A stretch of DNA of 64,000 nt. It comes from Ignavibacteria bacterium (GTDB taxonomy: Bacteria > Bacteroidota > Ignavibacteria > Kapaibacteriales > Kapaibacteriaceae). The DNA is taken from positions 1,732,207-1,796,206 of the forward strand of contig CP054181.1 of the NCBI GenBank assembly GCA_015709655.1, read 5' to 3'. The notes below the pieces were generated by a model. That model searched no databases, was not told the DNA's origin, and worked only from the letters and a program-made list of their open reading frames with translations. Numbering within the stretch: the stretch's first letter is position 1; every line of letters begins with the position of its first letter. Positions 8,325-16,529 of the stretch are shown here, in pieces. The position numbers and the translations under genes are program-made.

Positions 8325-9965
8325 TTAGTGAAGAGTTTCGCTAAGGGTTTTTTCAAGTGATTCCCCTCGTAGCTTGTTGCTGATGGCAATAATCTTAGAA
8401 TCAGGCGCAATAAGGATTGTAAACGGGATGTATGGCGTCTGAAATATTTCGGCCGCTTTGCTCTTGAACACGCCATTACTGAAAACATGATGCCACGGCA
8501 TCTTCCATTTGCCGTTTCTGTACTTTGCAATATCTTCGGGCTTACCATCAAGTGAGATGCTCAGAAAGTCAATGTTATGATCATGAAACTTATCGAATGC
8601 AGCATGCAAAAACGGCATCTCGCCTCTGCAGGGTCCGCACCAGGTTGCCCATAGGTCAATTAGCAGGTATTTGCCTTTAAAACTTTCCCTTGAGAAGAAC
8701 TTGGTCGAGTCTTCGAGCGAAGCAAAGCTGAAATCGGGTACGGTTTTTCCAACCATGATTGCACGACCGGGGTCGTACTGCTTATTGGCCATATCAATGG
8801 CACTTGACCCAGGGAATCTACGCTTTAGGAGAGAGAGTATCGGCATGATATCGGCGTTTGGATTCACTGCGGTTGCAAGATCAAGTACCTGGAGCAGTGC
8901 CCACGGAACCGTGTTGGTGTCCTTTTCTGCCTTGTGAGCAGCCATGATGTAATCCTCGTATCGGGTAATATCTCCGGTGGTGAATGCGGTTTGCAGCATG
9001 ACTGAGGCATCGGACCACAGATACGAGTCAGGCGCAACGGATGAAAGGATTTCTTCTGCCAATTTCTTGCTACGTTCGTCAATCGAAGTATACCAGGGAA
9101 TCTGGAGATAACTCATTAGTAGAATTCTGCGAAGGTCCTTGTCCGATTCGTTCGAAAATTCATGGAGGATCTCACGTCGTACCGAGTCAGTAACCCTTGC
9201 CATTATCTGTTCGGCACTATTGCTTGCTGCCATGGCTTGTTGTGTATCCCAAATGTACCGAAAGCGGTCAGCATTACGCTCCCGGTACTGAACGTATGCC
9301 TGTTCCCATTCGTTATGAATATTGATGGAAGGCTGAGGTGAGGATTCCGGCATCGATGCAGGATCGAACACTACACGCACGGTGTGGCCCGGCGAATACA
9401 GCACTGAGCGGTAGTCGCCGCCAAGGTCGTATTCGTAGGAGTTTGACATCGAGCCGTTAATACTGTGCTGCTCTGTCTGGTCAACACCAGGATGAAACAG
9501 AAGTATCTGGTATTTGAGAGTGTCGTCGCGAGTATCAAGATTAACAAAATACTTACCATCCGAACCACGCTGCATCTTTGTACCGGTTTCAAACTTAAAC
9601 CGATTAAAATCACCAATAATCAGTACTGAATCAATAGTTTCCGGGCGCACATTGGCTGCCAATGAAACGTCTATAGGAAGAGGTGAATGGATAGATTCCG
9701 ATATAAACAGGTTGGCTGTGAGCGGCTGGTGATTTGTACCGGAAAAGACAATACTGAGTCTTCCGAGTTTATCTGTTGTAAAACGAAATACACCATTGTC
9801 ATCCGCCACAGCAACAACGGTAAGGCTTCCCGTCCTATCAGGCGTGCTCACGTGGGCCAGCTGCATTGGCTTTCCGTTGTGTCCCACCAAACGCCCCGTA
9901 ATCTCCACCCGGCAATTCAGATTAAGTGAACTACATAAAACGAAAATGCCAATGAGAGTTTTCAT
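8325..9965 (-). CDS. Secreted TlpA-like thioredoxin-fold protein with N-terminal Ig-like domain
   Basis: A 546-residue exported protein. The signal peptide (TLIGIFVLCSSLNLNC) may be type I or lipobox-like; the cysteine at about residue 18 is followed by RVEITGRLVG. The first 90 residues resemble a carboxypeptidase-regulatory or transthyretin-like domain. A long helical region follows. The last 140 residues are a Redoxin/TlpA domain with WATWCGPCRGEMP near residue 440, keeping both redox cysteines of the CxxC site. TlpA-like proteins reduce or isomerise disulphides outside the cytoplasm. This size and layout are common in Bacteroidota-type genomes, often for envelope quality control. It faces away from htrA across a 416-base gap, which suggests, without proving, a shared envelope-stress theme. 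Confidence 0.85.
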   Translation of the reverse strand: MKTLIGIFVLCSSLNLNCRVEITGRLVGHNGKPMQLAHVSTPDRTGSLTVVAVADDNGVFRFTTDKLGRLSIVFSGTNHQPLTANLFISESIHSPLPIDVSLAANVRPETIDSVLIIGDFNRFKFETGTKMQRGSDGKYFVNLDTRDDTLKYQILLFHPGVDQTEQHSINGSMSNSYEYDLGGDYRSVLYSPGHTVRVVFDPASMPESSPQPSINIHNEWEQAYVQYRERNADRFRYIWDTQQAMAASNSAEQIMARVTDSVRREILHEFSNESDKDLRRILLMSYLQIPWYTSIDERSKKLAEEILSSVAPDSYLWSDASVMLQTAFTTGDITRYEDYIMAAHKAEKDTNTVPWALLQVLDLATAVNPNADIMPILSLLKRRFPGSSAIDMANKQYDPGRAIMVGKTVPDFSFASLEDSTKFFSRESFKGKYLLIDLWATWCGPCRGEMPFLHAAFDKFHDHNIDFLSISLDGKPEDIAKYRNGKWKMPWHHVFSNGVFKSKAAEIFQTPYIPFTILIAPDSKIIAISNKLRGESLEKTLSETLH

Positions 9966-10381
9966 AACAGGATTGCAGTAATTGACACAACATTAATTGA
10001 TACTAACTTAAGTAAAGAAGTGCACTGTATTACTCTAAACAATAAGAATGTATGCATCTGTTCTGAATGTTGCTAAGAAGTAGTTACCGGAAATGGATGT
10101 TTAGGCACCTTTAGCAGTTTGAAAAAGCAGCATCTGTCCGAACACAGCGGGGTAGTAGGATAAATGCCATGCAGCGGTTAGACGGTTTTTTTCGCGTCGG
10201 CCTGTACAATGGGGAGGGGTGCTGTTTAAACCGGCGTACAGCCCATTGCGAAGCAGTTTTTATCTTCTCAAGCATGACATGAAAAAAATATAGCCCCTTC
10301 ATCATTCGTCAACTGAACTTTGAATCTGTATCGTGCAGGATGATACCTGCACCATGTCTACTCACATTTAAAGCACATGTT
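9966..10381. other. Intergenic region between divergent tlpA-like gene and htrA
   Basis: A 416-base stretch with no gene I can support. It must contain the promoters of two divergent envelope genes. A seven-base inverted repeat CAATGGG/CCCATTG has its arms at 10209-10215 and 10244-10250, with a long loop between them. A tighter perfect inverted repeat lies nearer htrA and is listed separately. A minus-strand frame of 64 codons inside it lacks a start signal and any recognisable protein character. Confidence 0.5.
10333..10352. promoter_or_regulatory. Perfect 7-bp inverted repeat upstream of htrA
   Basis: GTGCAGG (10333-10339) and CCTGCAC (10346-10352) form a perfect inverted repeat with a six-base centre, ending 29 bases before the proposed htrA start. 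No T-run follows, so it is not a terminator. It could be an operator for a dimeric repressor or a short hairpin in the mRNA leader. This geometry argues against using the ATG at 10340, which lies in the loop and lacks a correctly spaced Shine-Dalgarno sequence. Confidence 0.4.
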
Positions 10382-11929
10382 ATGAGTCACAAACGCACGT
10401 TACTTACCGCCGTTACCCTGATTGGGATAGGCGTTGTTTTTGGCGTTGTTTTAATGTCCACCTTTGGAACCAATGCTCTTCAGAAAGCATTTGCCGCTGA
10501 TGCGAATCTTGGAGCAGTCCAGCCACCGGTTACCATGCCACCGTTGGTTCAGGCACTTGACAATCAGTTTAGTGCAGTTGCCGAAGCCGTTAAAGGATCT
10601 GTGGTGTACATTAATGTAAAGGGAAAACCTGCAAAAAGCAGTCAGCGACTTCCTCAGGAATTTTTCCGGTTTTTTGGACCCGACTTCGAGGAGCAGGATC
10701 CCGGGTACGCACCCGAAGGTGCAGGCTCTGGAGTGTTTGTTACTGCCGATGGATATATCGTTACGAATAATCACGTTGTAGAGAATGCAAAAGAGGATGG
10801 TATCACAGTAACCACAACCGACCAAAAAGAGCATAAGGCTACACTGATAGGCAGAGACCCTCTGACTGACCTTGCTGTTATTAAAATCGACGGGAATTTT
10901 ACGCCGGCACATTTTGCCGATATAAACAACCTTCGCGTTGGACAATGGGTAATGGCTGTTGGAAGTCCGCTTGGCCTGCGCTCTACAATAACCGCCGGCA
11001 TCGTGTCGGCACTTGGCCGTGGCATCGGAATCGTGGGTACCAACCAGCGGACGTTTGAACGTAACCGGTATGCCGTTGAGAACTTTATTCAGACCGACGC
11101 AGCGATTAATCCCGGTAACAGCGGCGGCGGGTTGTTTGATCTGAACGGCTCACTGGTAGGCATCAACACGGCTATCGCTAGCCAGAGCGGAGTAAATGCA
11201 GGCTATGGGTTTGCTATACCGATCGATATGGTTAAAAGTGTTGTTCTGGACTTAATGGATGATGGAAAAATTGAAAGGGGCTATATCGGAATTGAAATCA
11301 CAACGGTTGATGAGACTGTTGCAAAAGCTACCGGACTTGATAAGGTTCAGGGAGTAAGCGTCCACAAGGTGGTTAAAGGCGGGGCTGCTGCCCAGGCCGG
11401 CATCGAAGTTGGAGATGTTATCCTTGAAGTTGACGGGAAGGCCGTTAACACCTCAAATGACTTACAAAATCAAATTGTTCTGCGCCGTGCCGGTGACAAG
11501 GTAAATCTTTCAGTATGGAGGAATGGCAAAAAGATTACGAAAGCCGTGGTGCTAAAGGCTCTGGATGAAAACAATAATTTCACGGATGCCTCTACAGGCA
11601 GTTCTAACAATGAGTCGTCAAGAGAGCCAATTACCTTTAAATCACTTGGCTTTACTGCATCGGCTCTTACCGCACGGCAGAAAGAAGACTACGGAGTTGA
11701 TGGTGGCGTAATAATTACCAATGTTGATCCGCGTGGCATGGTTGCACGCAGAGGCCTGACAGCCGATAACGTTATTATTCGTGCCGATGGCAAAACGGTA
11801 AAATCACCTTCGGACTTACAGAAAATTCTTTCATCAAAAAGTAAGGGTGACGGTGTACTGCTTGTTCTAAAGGACAAAGAAGGCAGTAAGTTAGCGGTAT
11901 CAATAGAGATACCCGAAGAAAAAAGTTGA
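10382..11929 (+). CDS. htrA: HtrA/DegP-family serine protease (Do-like)
   Basis: A protease/chaperone of 515 residues acting on misfolded proteins in the periplasm. From the ATG at 10382 the protein begins MSHKRTLL with a hydrophobic N-terminal signal or anchor to about residue 38. The catalytic triad is visible: His131 (TNNHVVENA), Asp163 (LTDLAVIKI) and Ser247 (NPGNSGGGLF). Two PDZ domains follow at about residues 290-380 and 410-505, as in DegP/DegQ. An upstream in-frame ATG at 10340 would add 14 residues but has poor start context. The stop TGA overlaps the ATG of the following small outer-membrane gene by one base (TGATG), so the two are probably co-translated. Length and layout are normal for the family. 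Confidence 0.93.
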   Translation: MSHKRTLLTAVTLIGIGVVFGVVLMSTFGTNALQKAFAADANLGAVQPPVTMPPLVQALDNQFSAVAEAVKGSVVYINVKGKPAKSSQRLPQEFFRFFGPDFEEQDPGYAPEGAGSGVFVTADGYIVTNNHVVENAKEDGITVTTTDQKEHKATLIGRDPLTDLAVIKIDGNFTPAHFADINNLRVGQWVMAVGSPLGLRSTITAGIVSALGRGIGIVGTNQRTFERNRYAVENFIQTDAAINPGNSGGGLFDLNGSLVGINTAIASQSGVNAGYGFAIPIDMVKSVVLDLMDDGKIERGYIGIEITTVDETVAKATGLDKVQGVSVHKVVKGGAAAQAGIEVGDVILEVDGKAVNTSNDLQNQIVLRRAGDKVNLSVWRNGKKITKAVVLKALDENNNFTDASTGSSNNESSREPITFKSLGFTASALTARQKEDYGVDGGVIITNVDPRGMVARRGLTADNVIIRADGKTVKSPSDLQKILSSKSKGDGVLLVLKDKEGSKLAVSIEIPEEKS

Positions 11930-12639
11930 TGAAGATTCAGCGGCATTTCATTCTCCTGATACTGATCGGCCTCACGCTACCGGCAATGAGCCAAACGTAC
12001 GTGGGGCCGTCAGCCTGGTACATTGCCTCTACCAGTGTACCGGCTTCAACCGCCGGCCAGCCAGCTCCCACCCGGTATCTTGTGGGAGCATCTGCATTAT
12101 GGACACTCTCGCAGCAGACGGCTATCCGCCTTGTTGGGGGGTACCGTTCAGAAGCCGGCTACTTTGCTTCGCACTGGCAGGAGGTTCAGACCGACGGTCT
12201 TATTCAGGTAATCGAACCCGGTATGAAAATGCCAAATCAGTTTAGCACCATAACCTCGTCATCGGTTGAACTCATGGCTCTGCTTAACCTGCCAGCCATC
12301 AGCTTGGATACCTCCGGGGGCTCGCTGGGGATAAGCGTTGGTTTGCTGTCGGATCTTGTTTTTGCAGCAAATCAGGTGGACGATAATTCACGAATTGAAA
12401 ATTACAACGGACCGCCCGTTGTTAGCACCGACTACTCACAGCAACTGGGCTTTGGCGCCTACATTGGAACCTACATTGCCCTGCCGATCGTGTCGTACAA
12501 GCTGATCTTTGATCTTGGATACTCATTCCGAAGTCCATCTATTCTAACTACGGCACAGGAACCAAAGGTTGAGCAAAACACAGGATGGTTAATTGGGAAG
12601 GGGCTAAGGGCTGGCGTTTCTTTTTATGTAAGTCTGTAA
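11929..12639 (+). CDS. Small outer-membrane barrel-like protein of unknown function
   Basis: A 236-residue exported protein. The ATG at 11929 overlaps the stop of htrA by one base. A signal peptide (HFILLILIGLTLPAMS) ends before QTYVGPSAW. The rest is rich in short alternating segments with aromatic residues and glycine (for example ATRLVGGYR-like and LGFGAYIGTYIALP stretches) and ends in SFYVSL, close to a barrel-type terminal strand. This suggests an 8- to 10-strand outer-membrane barrel. I do not recognise the family. Coupling to htrA suggests an envelope role, but no function can be assigned from sequence alone. It converges with kup, 33 bases beyond its stop. Confidence 0.65.
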   Translation: MKIQRHFILLILIGLTLPAMSQTYVGPSAWYIASTSVPASTAGQPAPTRYLVGASALWTLSQQTAIRLVGGYRSEAGYFASHWQEVQTDGLIQVIEPGMKMPNQFSTITSSSVELMALLNLPAISLDTSGGSLGISVGLLSDLVFAANQVDDNSRIENYNGPPVVSTDYSQQLGFGAYIGTYIALPIVSYKLIFDLGYSFRSPSILTTAQEPKVEQNTGWLIGKGLRAGVSFYVSL

Positions 12640-12672
12640 AGAAAAGTGCGACGCCACTGCATAAACACAGCA

Positions 12673-14580
12673 TTAAATTTCGATATTACTGCCAACTTCC
12701 AGTACGCGCTTAAAAGGAACACCGAAATATTTCACCGGCATACGGGAGTTACGGTGAACAAACATGAAGATGTGTTTTCGCCACCAAGCCATGCCCTTGC
12801 GGTTTGTTACCGTAATGGTTTCGTGACCGAACACCAGCGTTGTGTCTGTGATGTCGATAGGAATGTCAAACTCCGGCAGGTAATCTATGTCACCCGCAAT
12901 ATCAAGCTGATCCATAAAGCCGTAGTGTAGCACCACCTGGTAGAAGTTTTTTTGTAACGGCTTTATTTCATACCTACGCTCGCGTGTAATGTGGGACTCA
13001 GTTCCTACCGAGACGGTAAGCAGAATAATCACCTCATGCCTGCACCGATTGTACCGTACGTTCGAGACCAGGGCAGGTGGTGCAATATCGCGATAGCCAC
13101 TTAGATAAATTGCAGTGCCGGGTACCGTTGTGTACGAGTCGATATCATCAATAATCTCCTCCAGTACCGGCGTTCGCTTTTGAATTGCTGCCCGCAGGAT
13201 TGAGCGACCGCGCTTCCAGGTGACCATCAGGAAGAACACCGAACCGGCAATAATTAACGGGACGTACCCACCATCCGGAATCTTGGTAGCATTGGCAAGG
13301 AAGAATGAAATATCAACGCCAAAGAAAATTGCCGTTACAATGAGTGATGTTGTTACACTCCACTTTGCAATATGTCGCATGGCATGCCAGGCAACCAGAG
13401 TTGTCAGCACCATGGTTGTACTAACGGCTATACCGTACATGGCAGCAAGTGCACCGGAAGACTGGAACTGAAGGACTAGGTACACCGTGCAGGCAAAAAG
13501 GGCCCAGTTTACAAAGGGTATGTAAATCTGCCCTCTTTCGGTATCGGACGTATGAACAGTTGTCAGCCTGGGCAGATAGCCTAACTGCAGAGCCTGCCAT
13601 GTAAGTGAAAACGCACCGGAGATTACGGCTTGCGATGCGATGCTGGTTGTAGCCGTGGAAAAAATTACCAGCGGAATCACGCCCCAGGAGGGTACAAGAT
13701 GGAAGAACGGATTGGCAACGGTGGACGCGATGTGTCCTTCGCGCAGTAACAAAGCCCCCTGACCAAAATAATTGAGCAGCAGGCACGGGAAAACCAGCAT
13801 AAACCAACCCTTCCGAATTGGCTTTGCACCGAAGTGTCCCAGATCGGCATACACAGTCTCGCCACCGGTCATCACAAGGAAAACAGAGCCAAGGACCAAT
13901 GCGCCTTCAAGGCCGTGGTTGGAAAAAAACTCAATCGCGTACAACGGGTTAACAGCCGCCAGGATGCCGGGCGTTTGCACAATTGAAATTGCACCAATAG
14001 TACCAATCACCAGGAACCAGGCAATCATTACCGGACCAAAAATCCGACCAACACCCCTGCTTCCAAACCGTTGAACCGAGAAAAGTCCGAACAGTATTAA
14101 AATCGTGGCAATGACTATTGTTGACTGGCTGAGTGACGGGATTGCAACTTTTACGCCTTCTACTGCCGACAAAACGGAAATGGCCGGCGTGATCATCCCG
14201 TCACCGTACAACAAAGCTGCACCAAACAAGCCTATGTACGACACCAGGAGCAATATGTATCGATTTTTAACAAAAGGAAGTACCAGCTCCATCAGCGCCA
14301 TTTGTCCGCCCTCACCGTGGTTATCAAACCGTGAGATCACGCCAATGTATTTGATAGCAACCACGATTGTGAGTGACCAAAAGATCATGGACAGCACGCC
14401 GTACACGCCATTTAGACCGGCCGAAAGCGAGTAGTGTGGTGAGAAGCACTCTTTAACAGAGTAGAGCGGGCTTGTTCCGATATCGCCGAAAACCACGCCA
14501 AGAGCTGCAATAACTAATGGCCATGATTTCTGTTTGGTAGTAGAGTTTGTCAAACCAGTATTAACCCGAGAATGCGGCAA
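12673..14580 (-). CDS. kup: KUP-family potassium uptake transporter
   Basis: A 635-residue inner-membrane potassium:proton symporter. The N-terminus has the family signature ALGVVFGDIGTSPLYSVKE, followed by about twelve membrane spans. A conserved cytoplasmic C-terminal region of about 150 residues contains VFGHETITV and ends in the KYFGVPFKRVLEVGS region typical of the family. The ATG at 14580 overlaps the 3' end of the glutaryl-CoA dehydrogenase gene by 20 bases. A TTG at 14553 is an alternative that would avoid the overlap. Both genes are on the minus strand and probably share a transcript, though the functional link is not obvious. Confidence 0.93.
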   Translation of the reverse strand: MPHSRVNTGLTNSTTKQKSWPLVIAALGVVFGDIGTSPLYSVKECFSPHYSLSAGLNGVYGVLSMIFWSLTIVVAIKYIGVISRFDNHGEGGQMALMELVLPFVKNRYILLLVSYIGLFGAALLYGDGMITPAISVLSAVEGVKVAIPSLSQSTIVIATILILFGLFSVQRFGSRGVGRIFGPVMIAWFLVIGTIGAISIVQTPGILAAVNPLYAIEFFSNHGLEGALVLGSVFLVMTGGETVYADLGHFGAKPIRKGWFMLVFPCLLLNYFGQGALLLREGHIASTVANPFFHLVPSWGVIPLVIFSTATTSIASQAVISGAFSLTWQALQLGYLPRLTTVHTSDTERGQIYIPFVNWALFACTVYLVLQFQSSGALAAMYGIAVSTTMVLTTLVAWHAMRHIAKWSVTTSLIVTAIFFGVDISFFLANATKIPDGGYVPLIIAGSVFFLMVTWKRGRSILRAAIQKRTPVLEEIIDDIDSYTTVPGTAIYLSGYRDIAPPALVSNVRYNRCRHEVIILLTVSVGTESHITRERRYEIKPLQKNFYQVVLHYGFMDQLDIAGDIDYLPEFDIPIDITDTTLVFGHETITVTNRKGMAWWRKHIFMFVHRNSRMPVKYFGVPFKRVLEVGSNIEI

Positions 14581-15718
14581 GTCCTGTTACATCGTGTCCA
14601 AGAATCAGCGTATGCATTTCATGTGTTCCCTCGTACGTTTTCACGCTTTCAAGGTTTGCGGCATGCCTCATAATCGGGTACTCATCAAGAATACCATTAG
14701 CGCCATGAAGCTCCCGGGCAATTCGAGCGATATTCAGGGCCACCTCACAGTTATTGCGTTTTGCCAGCGAGACTTGCTGCGGACGCATTGTACCCTGATC
14801 TTTCAGTTTTCCGAGTTGCACCGCGAGAAGCTGTGCTTTAGTAATTTCAGTTACCATGTAAGCAAGCTTGTCCTGAATCAACTGATATCCGGCAATCGGC
14901 TTACCAAATGTAATCCTGCTTTTTGTGTAGTTCAGTGACGACTCATAGCAAGCCGTAGCCGCGCCAATAACTCCCCATGCAATGCCATAGCGGGCTTGAG
15001 TAAGACATGACAGAGGTCCGCGCAGACCTTCAACCCCGGGCAGTATATTTTCGGCAGGAATTTCGGCATCCTGGAAAACCAATTCACTTGTGACAGACGC
15101 ACGTAATGAATGCTTGCCCTTCATTTCGGGAGCCGTGAACCCCTTTGTTCCTTTTTCTACAAGAAAGCCGCGTACCACGCCATCTAATTTGGCCCACACC
15201 ACGGCTACATCGGCAAGCGTACCATTTGTAATCCACATCTTGGCGCCATTTAATACAAAGCCCCCTTCCGACCTTCGGGCTGTTGTTATCATGCCACCCG
15301 GATTCGACCCATAGTCAGGCTCGGTAAGTCCAAAGCAACCAATAGCTTCACCGGTTGCCAATTTTGGAAGCCATCGGGACTTCTGTTCATCGGAGCCGTA
15401 CGTGAAGATGGGGTACATGACCAGCGAACTTTGTACCGACGCAAAGCTGCGGATGCCGCTGTCGCCGTACTCAAGTTCCTGCATGGCAAGTCCGTAGCAG
15501 ATATTGTTCAGTGCTGCGCACCCGTATTCTTGCGGGAGTGTGATACCAAACAGCCCAAGCTCACCGATTTTCTCAACCAGGTGCATTGGGAACGACCCCT
15601 CGCGCGCATGCCGTTCGATAATGGGCAGAACCTCGGCACGGACGAAATCGCGTACGGTATCGCGAACCAGCTTTTCTTCGTCTGACAGCAATTCGTTGAT
15701 ATTGTAGTAGTCCAGCAT
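14561..15718 (-). CDS. gcdH: Glutaryl-CoA dehydrogenase-like acyl-CoA dehydrogenase
   Basis: A 385-residue FAD-dependent acyl-CoA dehydrogenase. Several blocks match glutaryl-CoA dehydrogenase specifically: SVQSSLVMYPI, GCFGLTEPDYGSNPGGM, RYGIAWGVIGA and TYEGTHEMHTLILG; the Glu in YEGTHE is the catalytic base. GcdH converts glutaryl-CoA to crotonyl-CoA in lysine and tryptophan breakdown. No other genes of that pathway are near. The start at 15718 (MLDYYNINELL) is preferred over an in-frame ATG at 15817 because the extra 33 residues are unlike the family and would cover the promoter region. A TATTTTTG element lies 29 bases upstream of the start. Confidence 0.9.
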   Translation of the reverse strand: MLDYYNINELLSDEEKLVRDTVRDFVRAEVLPIIERHAREGSFPMHLVEKIGELGLFGITLPQEYGCAALNNICYGLAMQELEYGDSGIRSFASVQSSLVMYPIFTYGSDEQKSRWLPKLATGEAIGCFGLTEPDYGSNPGGMITTARRSEGGFVLNGAKMWITNGTLADVAVVWAKLDGVVRGFLVEKGTKGFTAPEMKGKHSLRASVTSELVFQDAEIPAENILPGVEGLRGPLSCLTQARYGIAWGVIGAATACYESSLNYTKSRITFGKPIAGYQLIQDKLAYMVTEITKAQLLAVQLGKLKDQGTMRPQQVSLAKRNNCEVALNIARIARELHGANGILDEYPIMRHAANLESVKTYEGTHEMHTLILGHDVTGLAAFSG

Positions 15719-15746
15719 GGCACCAGGTAAATAGTTAAAGAAACTG

Positions 15747-15754
15747 CAAAAATA
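15747..15754 (-). promoter_or_regulatory. Candidate -7 promoter element (TATTTTTG) for gcdH
   Basis: On the minus strand this reads TATTTTTG, an exact match to the Bacteroidota -7 consensus TAnnTTTG, 29 bases before the gcdH start. No TTG occurs at the expected -33 spacing, so support is partial. Confidence 0.3.
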
Positions 15755-15875
15755 GGCAGGTTTGCTTACCTGACCGCAGGTTCGGTTTTGCTGAAGAACC
15801 ATTGTCGTATTGCACAAAACCGGTCCACCTCCGAAACAGTTGGTGTGGAAAACTCGCTATACGACGGTTTTTCAG

Positions 15876-15883
15876 TATATTTG
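15876..15883 (+). promoter_or_regulatory. Candidate -7 promoter element (TATATTTG) for the rimP operon
   Basis: An exact TAnnTTTG match upstream of the rimP-nusA-infB operon. It sits 17 bases before a terminator-like hairpin and 63 bases before the proposed rimP start. At the -33 position the triplet is TCG rather than TTG. Confidence 0.35.
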
Positions 15884-15900
15884 AACCTGCTTAACCAAGG

Positions 15901-15924
15901 ATGGGCATATAAAGCCCATTTTTT
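15901..15924 (+). terminator. Terminator-like hairpin in the rimP leader (possible attenuator)
   Basis: ATGGGC (15901-15906) pairs with GCCCAT (15914-15919) around a seven-base loop, and six T follow (15919-15924). This is the form of an intrinsic terminator but it lies between the likely promoter and the start of rimP. It is therefore a candidate attenuator for the operon that encodes NusA, or a 5' stabilising hairpin. Known E. coli NusA autoregulation acts in the leader of the same operon; similarity of mechanism here is inference. Confidence 0.45.
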
Positions 15925-15946
15925 GTTGAAACGGACTGGAGTTCGA

Positions 15947-16423
15947 TTGAACGATACCTTAATAGTGCCGGTGCATATACGCCAGGCAATAGAAGCTGCC
16001 TGTAAAGGGGCTGAGGTTTCGCTAATTGATCTCGGGGTTCGGGGTATGCACCGGCAGATGAGGTTAGAGATCAGCATTGACTCTACCGATGGGATAACCC
16101 ATGAGCATTGCCGTGCTGTTAGCCGTTTACTCGAAGAACGGCTGAAAGAAGACGAATTCTACGATCGCCTGCAGGCGGTTGACGTGTCTTCTCCCGGAGC
16201 CGAGACTCCGGTACGATTCCTCTGGCAGCTCAGTAAACATGTAGGCCGTACGGTGCGTATTGTACGCACTGACTCATCTGTGGCAGAGGGAATCTTGCTC
16301 AGAGCTGATGACAGCGGCGTGGATGTTAGTGTGCAAACCGGAACGAAGAAGAACGCTGAAAAGAAGGTTGAAAGCATACCTGCCGACAATATTCTTGAAG
16401 CCAGGACAGTGCTCACATTGTAA
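15947..16423 (+). CDS. rimP: Ribosome maturation factor RimP
   Basis: A 158-residue cytoplasmic protein needed for 30S subunit maturation. The TTG at 15947 is chosen because GGAG lies five bases upstream and the resulting length fits RimP (about 150). The frame stays open back to 15788, but that would add 53 residues through the leader hairpin. Visible features are EVSLIDLGVRG in the N-terminal alpha/beta domain, ISIDSTDGITHEHCRAVSR (the DCxxVSR-like block) and VDVSSPGAETPVR (normally VSSPGLDRPL). The C-terminal part is an Sm-like barrel. First gene of the rimP-nusA-infB-rbfA-truB-ribF-rpsO-pnp group. Confidence 0.85.
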   Translation: MNDTLIVPVHIRQAIEAACKGAEVSLIDLGVRGMHRQMRLEISIDSTDGITHEHCRAVSRLLEERLKEDEFYDRLQAVDVSSPGAETPVRFLWQLSKHVGRTVRIVRTDSSVAEGILLRADDSGVDVSVQTGTKKNAEKKVESIPADNILEARTVLTL

Positions 16424-16529
16424 GGGTATTAAACCTATTCTTTTTCTTCCGGGGAAGCTGTAGGAAAAGCTAGCATCAGTGTATCGCAACAGTATGAGTT
16501 AAAATTTCAATTCATCTAAAAATACTCCA

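Noticed and set aside
10111..10305. A 64-codon minus-strand frame between the tlpA-like gene and htrA
   Set aside because: It has no ribosome site, and its composition (many Cys, Arg, Pro) is like random translation of a non-coding region.
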